Assembly (NCBI GenBank): GCA_036655775.1
Contig: JAVVPL010000001.1
Span: forward strand, 62,001 to 126,000
Reading direction: 5' to 3'
DNA length: 64,000 nucleotides
Source: JAVVPL01 sp036655775
Lineage (GTDB): Bacteria > Bacteroidota > Bacteroidia > Bacteroidales > P3
Positions 1 to 8,377 of the stretch are shown in pieces. Numbering within the stretch: the first letter of the stretch is position 1; the number at the start of each line of letters is the position of its first letter. The notes under the pieces were generated by a model. That model was not told the DNA's origin and did not search any database. It saw nothing but the letters and a program-made list of their open reading frames with translations. The position numbers and the translations under genes are program-made.

Positions 1-435
1 AGTTAAACCTTGATAGAAAATACTTGCAACAGGTCCTTTTGTACTACGGCAAACTTCTTTGGCTGCATCAATACCACCTTCGTTAAGTGCATTTTCTACT
101 TTTGTCAATAATTTATCTGTATTCGTAGTAGCAAGATTCAAGTAAATGATACGTTCAATTACTAAAGTCAAACCAAGAATTAATACCAACAAAATAGGAG
201 TCATCCAAAGAGCACCCCCTTCAATGAATTTTTGTTTAAGTACTTGATTGAAAGATTGAGATTCAGCAACGACTTCAGTGTCGGCTTCAGCAACAGCAGC
301 ATCTGCAACTTGTTCGGTTGTATCAACTTGTTCGGTTGTAGCAGTAGCATTTGTTGTATCTTGTGCTTGTGCAATGTTAGCCGTGCCAAAAGTAAGCAAA
401 GCAACCATGGAAAATAATGAAATGAGTTTTTTCAT
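1..435 (-). CDS. ExbB/TolQ/MotA-type proton channel protein (3' part outside window)
   Basis: The reading frame is open from an ATG at 435 to the window edge, giving 145 residues with no stop. Residues 1-25 form a signal peptide (MKKLISLFSMVALL...AQAQ). A Thr/Ala/Glu-rich linker of about 40 residues follows, then a hydrophobic segment at about 76-99 ending in ERIIYL, typical of the first membrane helix of ExbB/TolQ proteins. The family powers TonB-dependent outer-membrane transport with proton motive force. A signal peptide plus acidic linker before the first helix is an extended form often annotated in Bacteroidetes. The linker contains an 18-bp tandem duplication coding TTEQV twice. Family assignment rests on the N-terminal half only. 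Confidence 0.8.
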   Translation of the reverse strand, partial: MKKLISLFSMVALLTFGTANIAQAQDTTNATATTEQVDTTEQVADAAVAEADTEVVAESQSFNQVLKQKFIEGGALWMTPILLVLILGLTLVIERIIYLNLATTNTDKLLTKVENALNEGGIDAAKEVCRSTKGPVASIFYQGLT

Positions 436-464
436 GACTTTTAGTAATTTATTTTTTTTGTTTG

Positions 465-494
465 TTTTATTTTATTTTATTTAATTTAATTTAA
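465..494. repeat. Pentanucleotide AT repeat upstream of exbB-like gene
   Basis: Three TTTTA units (465-479) are followed directly by three TTTAA units (480-494). They lie between tRNA-Ser and the start of the ExbB-like gene and probably fall in its promoter or leader. Repeats of this kind can change length by slippage. No effect on expression can be read from the sequence. Confidence 0.6.
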
Positions 495-515
495 TCATTC
501 TATTTTCTAATTCAG

Positions 516-607
516 TGGCGGAGAAGGTGGGATTCGAACCCACGAAACGCTTGTGGCGTTTACACACTTTCCAGGCGTGCGCCTTCGACCAACTCGGCCA
601 CCTCTCC
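516..607 (-). tRNA. tRNA-Ser(GGA)
   Basis: The minus strand folds as a class II tRNA. The acceptor stem is GGAGAGG/CTTCTCC with discriminator G and an encoded CCA. A D-arm, an anticodon loop CTGGAAA (anticodon GGA, reading TCC/TCT), a long variable arm typical of tRNA-Ser, and a T-arm GTGGG-TTCGAAT-CCCAC follow. The 3' end including CCA is at 516. Confidence 0.95.
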
Positions 608-693
608 CTTTTTCAAACCGCTAATTTACGACTTTTTTTTGGAACTCTAAAATTTAATTTCTTTATTCTGTTATTTTAATATTATTTTTCACT

Positions 694-1752
694 CTATTCT
701 ATAAATAAATTGCTTGCATCGGAACTCATTTCTCCACATATCGACTGTGTCAAACTGTCAATTTTTTCTTGTTGAGAGGTATTCTGCCCCAAGAGCATCA
801 TCATTTTAGTGAGCGCCGATTCCGTAGTAATATCATAGCCATTAATTACACCTATTTCTTTTAATGCCGTACTCGCTGCATATTTTCCCATTTCCACACT
901 TCCTTCCACACATTGAGTTACATTAATTATGAGTATGCCTTTTGCAATTGCTTGCGCTAATAAATTTGAAAACCATGCCACCGTTGGCGCATTACCTGAA
1001 CCATAACTTTCCAAAACAATTCCTTTCAAATTAGGAATCGACACTAAGGATTTTAGTGTATCTTCTGTCATTCCAGGATAAATTTTTATAAGTAAAATAT
1101 CTTGGCAAATCCGCTTGTTGACTTTAAAAGGCAAGCAATCTCTATTTGACAATATTAAATGGCGATGCCATTTGATATGAACCCCCAATTTTGCTAATGA
1201 AGGATAATTGCCCGAAACAAAAGCATTGAAATATTCGGCACTTTGTTTAGTAATTCTATTTCCACGATAGAGTTTGTTTTCAAAACAGACACATACCTCA
1301 GGCACCATAGGTTTTTCTTTTTCATCTACAGTTGCGGCCATTTCAAAAGCATTAATCAAATTGTCTTTTCCATCACTTCGCAATACCCCTATGGGTAATT
1401 GAGAACCTGTGAAAACAACGGGTTTGGCCAAATTTTGCAACATAAAACTCATTGCAGAAGCCGTATACGCCATTGTATCCGTACCATGCAACACCACAAA
1501 TCCATCATATACTGTATAGTTTTTCTCTATAACCTCAGCAATTTCAATCCAACCTTCTGGCCCCATATCGGAAGAGTCAATGAGTTGCTCAAAACAATGA
1601 GCCGTAATATCTATATCCAATGCTTTTAAACTAGGCACCGCTTCCATAATAGAAGCAAAATTAAAAGGATGTAAGGCTCCTGTTCGAGGATCTTGCACCA
1701 TTCCAATGGTTCCACCAGTATATATTACAAGAATTTTGCGTTTTTTTGACAT
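694..1752 (-). CDS. ansA: Type I (cytoplasmic) L-asparaginase
   Basis: Converts L-asparagine to aspartate and ammonia. The 352-residue length fits the AnsA family. The first catalytic motif YTGGTIG is at residues 11-17 and the second, HGTDTM, at 89-94. There is no signal peptide, so it should be the cytoplasmic housekeeping enzyme rather than the periplasmic AnsB type. A well-formed promoter (1760-1790) ends only a few bases before the ATG, implying a very short leader. The aminotransferase upstream (stop at 1795) is close but this gene appears to have its own promoter. Both act on aspartate/asparagine. Confidence 0.92.
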   Translation of the reverse strand: MSKKRKILVIYTGGTIGMVQDPRTGALHPFNFASIMEAVPSLKALDIDITAHCFEQLIDSSDMGPEGWIEIAEVIEKNYTVYDGFVVLHGTDTMAYTASAMSFMLQNLAKPVVFTGSQLPIGVLRSDGKDNLINAFEMAATVDEKEKPMVPEVCVCFENKLYRGNRITKQSAEYFNAFVSGNYPSLAKLGVHIKWHRHLILSNRDCLPFKVNKRICQDILLIKIYPGMTEDTLKSLVSIPNLKGIVLESYGSGNAPTVAWFSNLLAQAIAKGILIINVTQCVEGSVEMGKYAASTALKEIGVINGYDITTESALTKMMMLLGQNTSQQEKIDSLTQSICGEMSSDASNLFIE

Positions 1753-1759
1753 AAGGATG

Positions 1760-1790
1760 CAAATGTACTATTTTTTTTAAATTTTACAAA
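1760..1790 (-). promoter_or_regulatory. Bacteroidetes-type promoter for ansA
   Basis: Minus strand reads TTTG (1790-1787), 19 bp, then TACATTTG (1767-1760), an exact match to the TTTG / TAnnTTTG consensus of the Bacteroidetes primary sigma factor. Transcription would begin about 3-5 bases before the ATG at 1752. Confidence 0.7.
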
Positions 1791-1794
1791 AACA

Positions 1795-3003
1795 CTATGC
1801 CAATTTAGTAAGCGCCGTTTTAATACGAGCAATTGCTTCGACTAAACGTTCCATTTTGGTTGCATAGGAAATACGCACACATTGTGGATCCCCAAAAGCA
1901 TCTCCTCCTACTAAAGCCACATGCGCTTCATCTAAAAGATAGTTTGCCAAATCGGCTCCCGTATGAATTGTATAATTTTTGTAACTTTTATTTATAAATT
2001 CTTTGATATTCAAAAACACATAGAAGGCTCCCTCTGGCATATTTACACTTAAACCTGGGATTGCAGAAAGTTCAGACATTACCACATCTCTTCGTTCTTT
2101 GAATGTTTTGACCATACTTTGAATGGATTCCGATTTTTTAGGTTCTTCGGTCATGGCAGCAATAGCCGCACGCTGTGCAATAGAAGAAGCTGCAGAGGTC
2201 ATTTGGCCTTGAATTTTAGAGCAAGCACCTGCGATTTCATCACAAGCAGCAATATACCCAATACGCCATCCAGTCATTGCATATCCTTTAGATACCCCAT
2301 TGACGACAATCACTCGATCTTTAATTTCGGGAAATTGAGCTAGACTTTCATGTTTTCCTGAAAAATTAATATATTCATAAATTTCATCAGCGACTACATA
2401 CACTTGCGGATTGGCAAGTAAAACATCTGCAATAGCACGCAATTCACTGTGGGTATAAACCATTCCCGTGGGATTGCTAGGACTATTGAGTATCAAAAGT
2501 TTTGTTTTAGATGTGATGGCCGACTGTATTTGCGCTGCAGTCACTTTAAAATTTTGTTCAATTCCCGCTTTGATATAAACAGAAATTCCATCACATAGCT
2601 GTACTAATGCTGGATATGAAACCCAATATGGAGTTGGAATAATCACTTCGTCCCCTTCATTTAAGGTTGCTAAAAACACATTTGTCAAAGAATGTTTGGC
2701 TCCATTAGATACAACAATTTGTGAAGGCTTGTATTCTAAATTATTATCCCTTATTAGTTTTTTTGCAATTGCTTCTCTTAAATCTAAATACCCAGGAACT
2801 GGAGGATAATGGGTGAAGTTTTTTTCAATTCCTTCCACACCTGCTTTTTTGATCAATTCGGGAGTGTCAAAATCAGGCTCTCCTATACTTAAATTGATTA
2901 CGTCAATTCCTTGACTTTGTAATTCACTACTACGACGACTCATTGCCAATGTTTCGGAGGCAGGCATACGTAATATTCTATTTGATAACATAGATGCACA
3001 CAT
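1795..3003 (-). CDS. PLP-dependent class I/II aminotransferase (aspartate aminotransferase-like)
   Basis: A fold-type I aminotransferase, probably transferring the amino group between aspartate and 2-oxoglutarate. Visible motifs are the SNPTG substrate/PLP segment (residues 176-180), the DEIYE segment near 206-210, the PLP lysine in NGVSKGYAMTGWR (Lys239), and a C-terminal RISYA arginine motif. The family usually begins near MLSNRILRMPASETLAM, so the ATG at 2991 is as likely a start as the one at 3003. It sits between the secG terminator and ansA. Substrate is inferred from family similarity; other small-amino-acid substrates are possible. Confidence 0.85.
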   Translation of the reverse strand: MCASMLSNRILRMPASETLAMSRRSSELQSQGIDVINLSIGEPDFDTPELIKKAGVEGIEKNFTHYPPVPGYLDLREAIAKKLIRDNNLEYKPSQIVVSNGAKHSLTNVFLATLNEGDEVIIPTPYWVSYPALVQLCDGISVYIKAGIEQNFKVTAAQIQSAITSKTKLLILNSPSNPTGMVYTHSELRAIADVLLANPQVYVVADEIYEYINFSGKHESLAQFPEIKDRVIVVNGVSKGYAMTGWRIGYIAACDEIAGACSKIQGQMTSAASSIAQRAAIAAMTEEPKKSESIQSMVKTFKERRDVVMSELSAIPGLSVNMPEGAFYVFLNIKEFINKSYKNYTIHTGADLANYLLDEAHVALVGGDAFGDPQCVRISYATKMERLVEAIARIKTALTKLA

Positions 3004-3030
3004 ATCAATATATTTTTAAAATTTCATGTA

Positions 3031-3060
3031 AAAAAAAAGGCTCCTTCGCAGGCCGCCTTT
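3031..3060 (-). terminator. Intrinsic terminator downstream of secG
   Basis: On the minus strand an AAAGGC/GCCTTT stem encloses an inner CCT-GCGA-AGG hairpin and runs into eight T residues. It lies 28 bp past the secG stop codon, so it ends the secG transcript before the aminotransferase gene. Confidence 0.85.
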
Positions 3061-3087
3061 CTGTTGGTTTTCCTTTGCTCAAATTAT

Positions 3088-3447
3088 TTATTCGGCAGGA
3101 GTTTCGCTCGGTGCATTTTGTGCAGGAGCTGGAGCTGTATTCGGAAGTTGAGTAGGTAAAGCCGTGTTTGAACCCTCTACTGTAAGTTCCGTTGCATCCG
3201 TCGCATTATTATTTCCACGAGGAATTGAATAAGCAGCAAGTAAACTTAATACAAACAGTGCAATAGCTAAAACCCAAGTTCCTTTTTCTAGAAAATCAGC
3301 TGTTTTACGAGCACCCATAAATTGGTTACCTTGACCTCCAAATGTAGCAGATAATCCACCACCTTTAGGATTTTGAATAAGCACGATCAAACCGAGTAAA
3401 ATACACACGATTAGAATTAAAATCGAAATAAAAATGTAGAATCCCAT
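3088..3447 (-). CDS. secG: Preprotein translocase subunit SecG
   Basis: SecG is the small membrane partner of SecYE in protein export across the inner membrane. The 119-residue protein has the expected two membrane helices (about 2-22 and 56-76). Between them is the conserved segment LIQNPKGGGLSATFGG and the GARKTADFLEKGTW region. A Pro/Ala/Thr-rich tail of about 40 residues follows, as is common in Bacteroidetes SecG. It is preceded 13 bp upstream by the TPR-tailed hypothetical gene and followed by an intrinsic terminator, so the two genes form one unit. Confidence 0.95.
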   Translation of the reverse strand: MGFYIFISILILIVCILLGLIVLIQNPKGGGLSATFGGQGNQFMGARKTADFLEKGTWVLAIALFVLSLLAAYSIPRGNNNATDATELTVEGSNTALPTQLPNTAPAPAQNAPSETPAE

Positions 3448-3460
3448 AGTATAATTAGTA

Positions 3461-4432
3461 TTATTTTATTATTTTTTTCTTAGCTTCTCTAATTTCTTTT
3501 GCAAAGAAACGACTTTTTTCTGGATATTTCAAACTTAAATGCTTATATATTTCTATGGCCTTGTCTATGGCCCCTTGAGTAATATATAATTTAGCTAAAG
3601 TTTCACTGCCATTTTCAAAATCATCTTTAAGACTTTGATTGATATCGGCATCGTCAAAATATTTCTTTTTATTATCGGGGGTTATTAAGATATGATCGGG
3701 TTTAGTAAGAAAGCGTTCTATCAATTCTTCTTGACTCAATTCATGATTTTTAAGTTTGCTTTTTGCCGCACTTGCTTTTTTTGTTGTAGCGGGTTTAGCA
3801 TTGGATTTTGCTTTAGGGCAAGACTGATTTTTGCTTGCTACATTTGTAGGTGATAACAACTGCGTTGTAGCAATATGAGGCAAATCTTCTTCAATTTCTT
3901 TCAATCGAGTTTTGGCAGCTTCAAGGGCTTGCGATTTGACAGGTCGTGCATCTATTGATTTTTGTGGCAAAGGACTATCTTCGGGCACAGCAATCCGTTT
4001 TGCATCCTCCGTCGGTAAAGAAATCGGATCTATTTCTACTTCATCAAAAAGGAGATTGCTAATAGTTATCGTTCCTAAGCGTGCGAAACGATCCCATTGC
4101 GCTTGTTTTTCTGGTTGATTTAGTTCGTCTTTTTGTTTTACAAGCGTTTCTTTAATTCGTTTTTTAGATAGATTGAGTTGTGGTTTAGAATTAATTTCAT
4201 CAATACTTGCAATATGTTGTTTTAGCAATTGTCGATCAGGTACAGCGATAGCGGTATATGAAAGTTGATTATCAAAATTCGGATCGGCAATCTTTTTTAA
4301 ATTAAGTAAAAATAACATTTGACCTACTTGGCAATACGGATAACTATCAACCATTTCTTTAAGGTCAATAAGACTTTCTTTTGAAAATTTGTCAAAATTC
4401 AAATAGGTAGTTAATAAATTTTTTTTACTCAT
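3461..4432 (-). CDS. Hypothetical protein with C-terminal tetratricopeptide-like repeat
   Basis: A 323-residue soluble protein with no signal peptide or membrane segment. The middle (about 140-235) is rich in Lys, Ala, Ser and Pro and looks unstructured. The end (about 280-315; KLYITQGAIDKAIEIYKHL) reads as one tetratricopeptide repeat, suggesting a protein-interaction role. I recall similar uncharacterised proteins next to secG in other Bacteroidales, but no function is established. It has its own promoter (4452-4483) and is probably co-transcribed with secG. Confidence 0.8.
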   Translation of the reverse strand: MSKKNLLTTYLNFDKFSKESLIDLKEMVDSYPYCQVGQMLFLLNLKKIADPNFDNQLSYTAIAVPDRQLLKQHIASIDEINSKPQLNLSKKRIKETLVKQKDELNQPEKQAQWDRFARLGTITISNLLFDEVEIDPISLPTEDAKRIAVPEDSPLPQKSIDARPVKSQALEAAKTRLKEIEEDLPHIATTQLLSPTNVASKNQSCPKAKSNAKPATTKKASAAKSKLKNHELSQEELIERFLTKPDHILITPDNKKKYFDDADINQSLKDDFENGSETLAKLYITQGAIDKAIEIYKHLSLKYPEKSRFFAKEIREAKKKIIK

Positions 4433-4451
4433 TTTTTACAAAACTAATTTG

Positions 4452-4483
4452 CAAAGGTACTGAAAAATATCGTTTTGAACAAA
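4452..4483 (-). promoter_or_regulatory. Bacteroidetes-type promoter for the TPR protein-secG unit
   Basis: Minus strand TTTG (4483-4480), 20 bp, TACCTTTG (4459-4452). Both elements match consensus and the spacing is ideal. It lies between the acyltransferase stop (4493) and the ATG at 4432, giving a leader of about 20 bases. Confidence 0.75.
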
Positions 4484-4492
4484 TTCTGAATT

Positions 4493-5035
4493 TTATTTAT
4501 TACAAAAATTAGCAGGAAATTTGGCAGTAATGCCTTGATAAAATGTTTTTATTTTAATCATATCCACATCAATATCCCCCGAAATCACAAATTCGCTATC
4601 AATAGCACATTTTTTTTTCTTATAGTCTATATACGCGATATAGAGAGGCACTTCCGCTTTTTGAGCAATATAATAAAATCCTTTTTTCCAATTTTTAGTT
4701 GCTTTGCGAGTGCCTTCGGGCGTTAGGACTAAAGCCAAAGAATCGGCATTCTGCAATAAATTAGTGGAAAAATTCACCGTATTTAAAGCCTGTTGTCGAT
4801 TTACAGGAACCCCTCCAAAAGCTTTGAGTATAAAATTAAGAGGAAAAATAAAAAGTTCTTTTTTAATAAGTACTTTCATAGGAATTCCTATTTTGTAAAA
4901 CGCCAAACGTCCGATAATAAAATCCCAATTGCTCGTATGTGGAGCCACAATAAGGACATATTTGGCAGCCGAAGGACGAAATGAACCCACAGTCCATCCA
5001 CATAAACGTAATAGTATATTTGCTATTGTTCGCAT
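4493..5035 (-). CDS. PlsC-like 1-acyl-glycerol-3-phosphate acyltransferase family protein
   Basis: A 180-residue membrane-associated acyltransferase of the PlsC superfamily. It carries the catalytic HX4D motif (HTSNWD, His33 to Asp38) and the glycerol-phosphate-binding EGTR motif (residues 106-109). The family transfers acyl chains to lysophosphatidate, or in some members to other acceptors. This short form is often annotated simply as a lysophospholipid acyltransferase family protein. It starts 11 bp after the TamL-like gene and lies in the same unit, so a role in envelope lipid or lipoprotein chemistry is plausible. The acceptor cannot be determined here. Confidence 0.85.
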   Translation of the reverse strand: MRTIANILLRLCGWTVGSFRPSAAKYVLIVAPHTSNWDFIIGRLAFYKIGIPMKVLIKKELFIFPLNFILKAFGGVPVNRQQALNTVNFSTNLLQNADSLALVLTPEGTRKATKNWKKGFYYIAQKAEVPLYIAYIDYKKKKCAIDSEFVISGDIDVDMIKIKTFYQGITAKFPANFCNK

Positions 5036-5046
5036 TTTTTATATTG

Positions 5047-7398
5047 TTAGAAGGGATAACCTATCCCAAAATTAAGTAATATATCTGACCATTGTGATTT
5101 TGGCAACACCCATTTTTCTCCATTTGGTTTGGCTGGATTCCTAAGTGGAATTGCGGCATCTAAACGAATAAGGAAAAAACCAAAATCATAACGTAATCCA
5201 AAACCCGCCCCGATGGCAATATCATTGATAAACGATTTAAACTGAAAAGCCGCACCTGGCATTTGTGGGTTATTTTTTAATAACCATATATTTCCTGCAT
5301 CCACAAATAACGCACCTTTCAATCCTGCAAATATAGGAAAACGTTGCTCGGCATTCAATACTAAAGTAAGATCACCCAACTGCTCTATGGAATTATTTGA
5401 ACTCTTATAGCTTCCAGGTCCTAATTGGTACAATCGCCACGCACGAATATTATTGCTCCCTCCTCCATAAAAACTTTTTTCATAAGGCAAGGATTTTGAA
5501 TTCAAATAATAATACCCCACTCCCACCATGGCCCTTAACACTAGCGCAACATCAGGAGCAAATATAAAATGATGTTTATAGTCTATATCTGTTTTTAAAT
5601 ATTGAGCAAAAGGAATTGAAAAAATATCATATTGACCATTTTTATCTTTGTGAGCATTACAAGCTCTAAATCCCAAATATAATAAATTGCCAGCAGCCTC
5701 AACATTAAATCGAACAAAATTAAAACCTTTTTGGTTGCGTGCATCTTGCTCATTGTAAATATAAGAATAATGCGCATTGAGCAAAAAGTGATCTTCGTAT
5801 TGATATTGAAAACGCTTGTTGGTCAACGAAAGGCTATCAATGGTATTGGCAAATTTGGATGAAGCATACATTTTTACAATATTTGCATCAATAGGCGTGA
5901 GCGTATGTGTATGTTTTCCATCTTTCCAATAATAGGCCATAGACGCATTGACAATGGTTCGTTGATAATCTTTTTTATATTGATAACTATATCCTAAGGA
6001 AATCAGAGTTTTGGGTCGAAAATATTTGGAAAATCGATCCACACTCACTGGGGACAAAAATCGTGGAATTTCCAAATTTGCTTCAATCTTTGCCTCAATC
6101 GTATTCAATAAAATAGGATTTTGTGCATTACTCAAAGCGGATTGTACATCTAAGGCAACGCCTAATTTTAAACCAAAAATCTCACCTCTTTTGAATATAT
6201 TTTTGTCTTGCACTGCTATATTGGCAGCAATACCTTGTATACCTGAAGAAGTGGTCAGTTCGGCTTGCGTACTAAAATTGTATTTAGGCGACTGAGTCAA
6301 AGAAATATTACAGTTTAATTGATTGTTGTCCATATACGACTTGGTAGTATCATAAGGTAATTCTTGATAGGTAATATTGGTATATCCAAAAAGGCGCAGA
6401 TCGGAAAGATTCAAATAAGATTGCTCCATATTTTGTAAAGAAAAGGTTTCAGAGGGAACTATAAATGTTTTTTGTGTCAAAACCTGTGGTTTGATATTCA
6501 ATTTGTATTTATATTTTATATAATATGGAAGATTGGTATCCCCTGCTTTAATTTCTTTTTTGGTAAGCGTATTGATTAATTCTATATGGGTGCTTGTATC
6601 GGTGATTTTTTTTGGCATTTTATTACTTTCATAAATAAAATTTACATCATTGATATAATATTTTTTATGGGGCAAATATTTCGGATTTCCATTGCTATCA
6701 AGTGCAGCTTCACGCACGCCTCTCAAAATCATGGTAACATCCATGGTATGATTACCCAAAGCACTATCAATAGCATAACTGATATATTCTTTTGAAAAAG
6801 CATAATATCCTAAATCCTGCAAACGTTTAGTAATACGGGCTCTTTCTTTCTCAAGCACATCTACATCATAGATATTGCCCGATTTAAGTAAGGTTCGTTG
6901 TTTCCATTGGGTCATTAAATTCGCAATTGTCGTATCTTGAATATCTTTGTCTATATTGCGATAACGGTAAGGTTGATTGGGTTTAATTTCATAAACTACT
7001 TTTGCTTTTTTCTTTCTTTCAAAAATTCCTCGTTTCTTTACGACATAGGAAATATCTGGATTAAAATAGCCTTTGGAAGCCATTTTATATTGCATTCTAT
7101 CTATGGTTTTTATAATTGCTTGGCTATCTAAAATTACGGCTGCTTGACCCAATTCGCGCAGTTTCCGATTCCACCAATTTTGATTGCTATCCTTGGACAT
7201 ATTGTATATACTCAATCGAATTCGTAAACCCAAAAAAGATTCATTAGGATCTTGAACCGTAAGTGAGAGTAAGTCGGATTTACTTAAATTTTGATCTGAA
7301 CCCTTGATTTCCACCTTATTTTTTACCAATAATTTTTGCCCTTTCGAGAGTTTTTTTGTCCCCGAACAAGCTGTCAGTATAAAAATACTGAAACTCAA
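5047..7398 (-). CDS. BamA/TamA-family outer-membrane lipoprotein (TamL-like)
   Basis: An Omp85-superfamily protein of about 785 residues: POTRA-like repeats in the first half, then a C-terminal 16-strand-type barrel (about 385 to end). It includes the loop segment FYGGGSNNIRAWR that precedes the conserved lid strand and ends in an aromatic residue (NFGIGYPF). The N-terminus carries a lipobox, LTAC, so the mature protein should be lipidated, as known for Bacteroidetes TamL. The first start-like codon here is TTG at 7398, which leaves only 11 residues before the lipid Cys. The open frame continues to 7431 and reads KKIYLHIVFLSFSIFILTAC, a full signal, so the true start is probably a non-ATG codon near 7428. 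The gene follows the nitrilase after a few bases. Confidence 0.85.
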   Translation of the reverse strand: MSFSIFILTACSGTKKLSKGQKLLVKNKVEIKGSDQNLSKSDLLSLTVQDPNESFLGLRIRLSIYNMSKDSNQNWWNRKLRELGQAAVILDSQAIIKTIDRMQYKMASKGYFNPDISYVVKKRGIFERKKKAKVVYEIKPNQPYRYRNIDKDIQDTTIANLMTQWKQRTLLKSGNIYDVDVLEKERARITKRLQDLGYYAFSKEYISYAIDSALGNHTMDVTMILRGVREAALDSNGNPKYLPHKKYYINDVNFIYESNKMPKKITDTSTHIELINTLTKKEIKAGDTNLPYYIKYKYKLNIKPQVLTQKTFIVPSETFSLQNMEQSYLNLSDLRLFGYTNITYQELPYDTTKSYMDNNQLNCNISLTQSPKYNFSTQAELTTSSGIQGIAANIAVQDKNIFKRGEIFGLKLGVALDVQSALSNAQNPILLNTIEAKIEANLEIPRFLSPVSVDRFSKYFRPKTLISLGYSYQYKKDYQRTIVNASMAYYWKDGKHTHTLTPIDANIVKMYASSKFANTIDSLSLTNKRFQYQYEDHFLLNAHYSYIYNEQDARNQKGFNFVRFNVEAAGNLLYLGFRACNAHKDKNGQYDIFSIPFAQYLKTDIDYKHHFIFAPDVALVLRAMVGVGYYYLNSKSLPYEKSFYGGGSNNIRAWRLYQLGPGSYKSSNNSIEQLGDLTLVLNAEQRFPIFAGLKGALFVDAGNIWLLKNNPQMPGAAFQFKSFINDIAIGAGFGLRYDFGFFLIRLDAAIPLRNPAKPNGEKWVLPKSQWSDILLNFGIGYPF

Positions 7399-7431
7399 AA
7401 AAACAATATGTAAATATATTTTTTTGATAGT

Positions 7432-8220
7432 TTAATCTGTTTTTAAATTCCAATCTTTAGCCACTAGAAAATTATGTCTACGCGCATCTAATTCTTTTTT
7501 ATGTATCGTTATGATGCCGCATTCTTCTCGAGAGGCTCCATTATACAATAACTCTCCTTGAAAATTGTAGGCTTGTGAAAATCCACTATATTGATATCCA
7601 TCTCCATCACAACCTATTCGATTAACCCCTACACAATAAGCTTGATTTTCAATCGCACGCGCTTGCAACAAATGTATCCAATCATTTTGACGAACTTCGG
7701 GCCATGAAGCCACATACAATAAAACATCATAGCCATAAACAGCCTGTGTATACGTATTCATACTCCAACAAGGAAAACGCAAATCATAACATACTTGTAG
7801 CGCAAAATTCCAACCCCATTCGTGTACGATTTTTCGCATGGATCCCGCGGTAAATTCCAAAGCTTCTTTGCCGAGAGAAAACAAATAATGTTTATCGTAA
7901 TATTCTATACTTGCATCAGGTCGCACCCATAAAAAACGATTGAATATTTTATCATTTTCACGAATAGCCACACTCCCTGCTATAACCGCTTGTTTCGCAT
8001 GAGCCAGACTTTTCATCCACTCTACACTGGTTCCATTCATAGGTTCTGCCAACTGAGGATCTATACAAAAAGCCGAAGGAAATAATTCGGGCAATACATA
8101 TAAATTGCACAAAGGCGACTCATGAATAATTTGGGCAATATGATCTAAATTCAATCGTGGCGATTTCCACACTAAATCCGTTTGAATAATACCTATTTGA
8201 AGTGTTTCTAAAGTAGTCAT
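7432..8220 (-). CDS. Nitrilase-family amidohydrolase (omega-amidase-like)
   Basis: A 262-residue carbon-nitrogen hydrolase with the full Glu-Lys-Cys triad: Glu45 in LPELF, Lys110 in YYDKHYLF, and Cys144 in QVCYDLRFP. Length and motif spacing match omega-amidases, which remove ammonia from alpha-ketoglutaramate and similar alpha-keto amides left by glutamine transamination. It heads a unit with the TamL-like gene (its stop is within a few bases of that gene's signal peptide). The link to an envelope gene is probably only positional. Exact substrate is inferred from family. Confidence 0.85.
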   Translation of the reverse strand: MTTLETLQIGIIQTDLVWKSPRLNLDHIAQIIHESPLCNLYVLPELFPSAFCIDPQLAEPMNGTSVEWMKSLAHAKQAVIAGSVAIRENDKIFNRFLWVRPDASIEYYDKHYLFSLGKEALEFTAGSMRKIVHEWGWNFALQVCYDLRFPCWSMNTYTQAVYGYDVLLYVASWPEVRQNDWIHLLQARAIENQAYCVGVNRIGCDGDGYQYSGFSQAYNFQGELLYNGASREECGIITIHKKELDARRHNFLVAKDWNLKTD

Positions 8221-8258
8221 ATTGTTGTATATGGTTTTTTATTTGACTAATCTTTATT

Positions 8259-8357
8259 AAGTAAGCGAGCAGACCCAGCTATACTTTATCCTTTTTAAAA
8301 CACAAGCCTCGCTTGCGAAGTAGAAGACAAAAGTATAGTCAAGCCTGCTCGCTACTT
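8259..8357. repeat. Long imperfect inverted repeat between tnaA and the nitrilase gene
   Basis: The left arm (8259-8287) and right arm (8330-8357) are complementary over AAGTA, GCGAGCAG and CTATACTTT. One base is bulged and a six-base mismatched patch interrupts the arms. The centre holds a further small hairpin around CCTCGCTTGCGAAG. It lies just past the tnaA stop (8378) and before the nitrilase start (8220). It could be a transcript-end structure for tnaA or a small mobile palindrome. It lacks a clear T-tract, so it is not a classical intrinsic terminator. Confidence 0.6.
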
Positions 8358-8377
8358 GAAATCATTTACAGTAAAAA

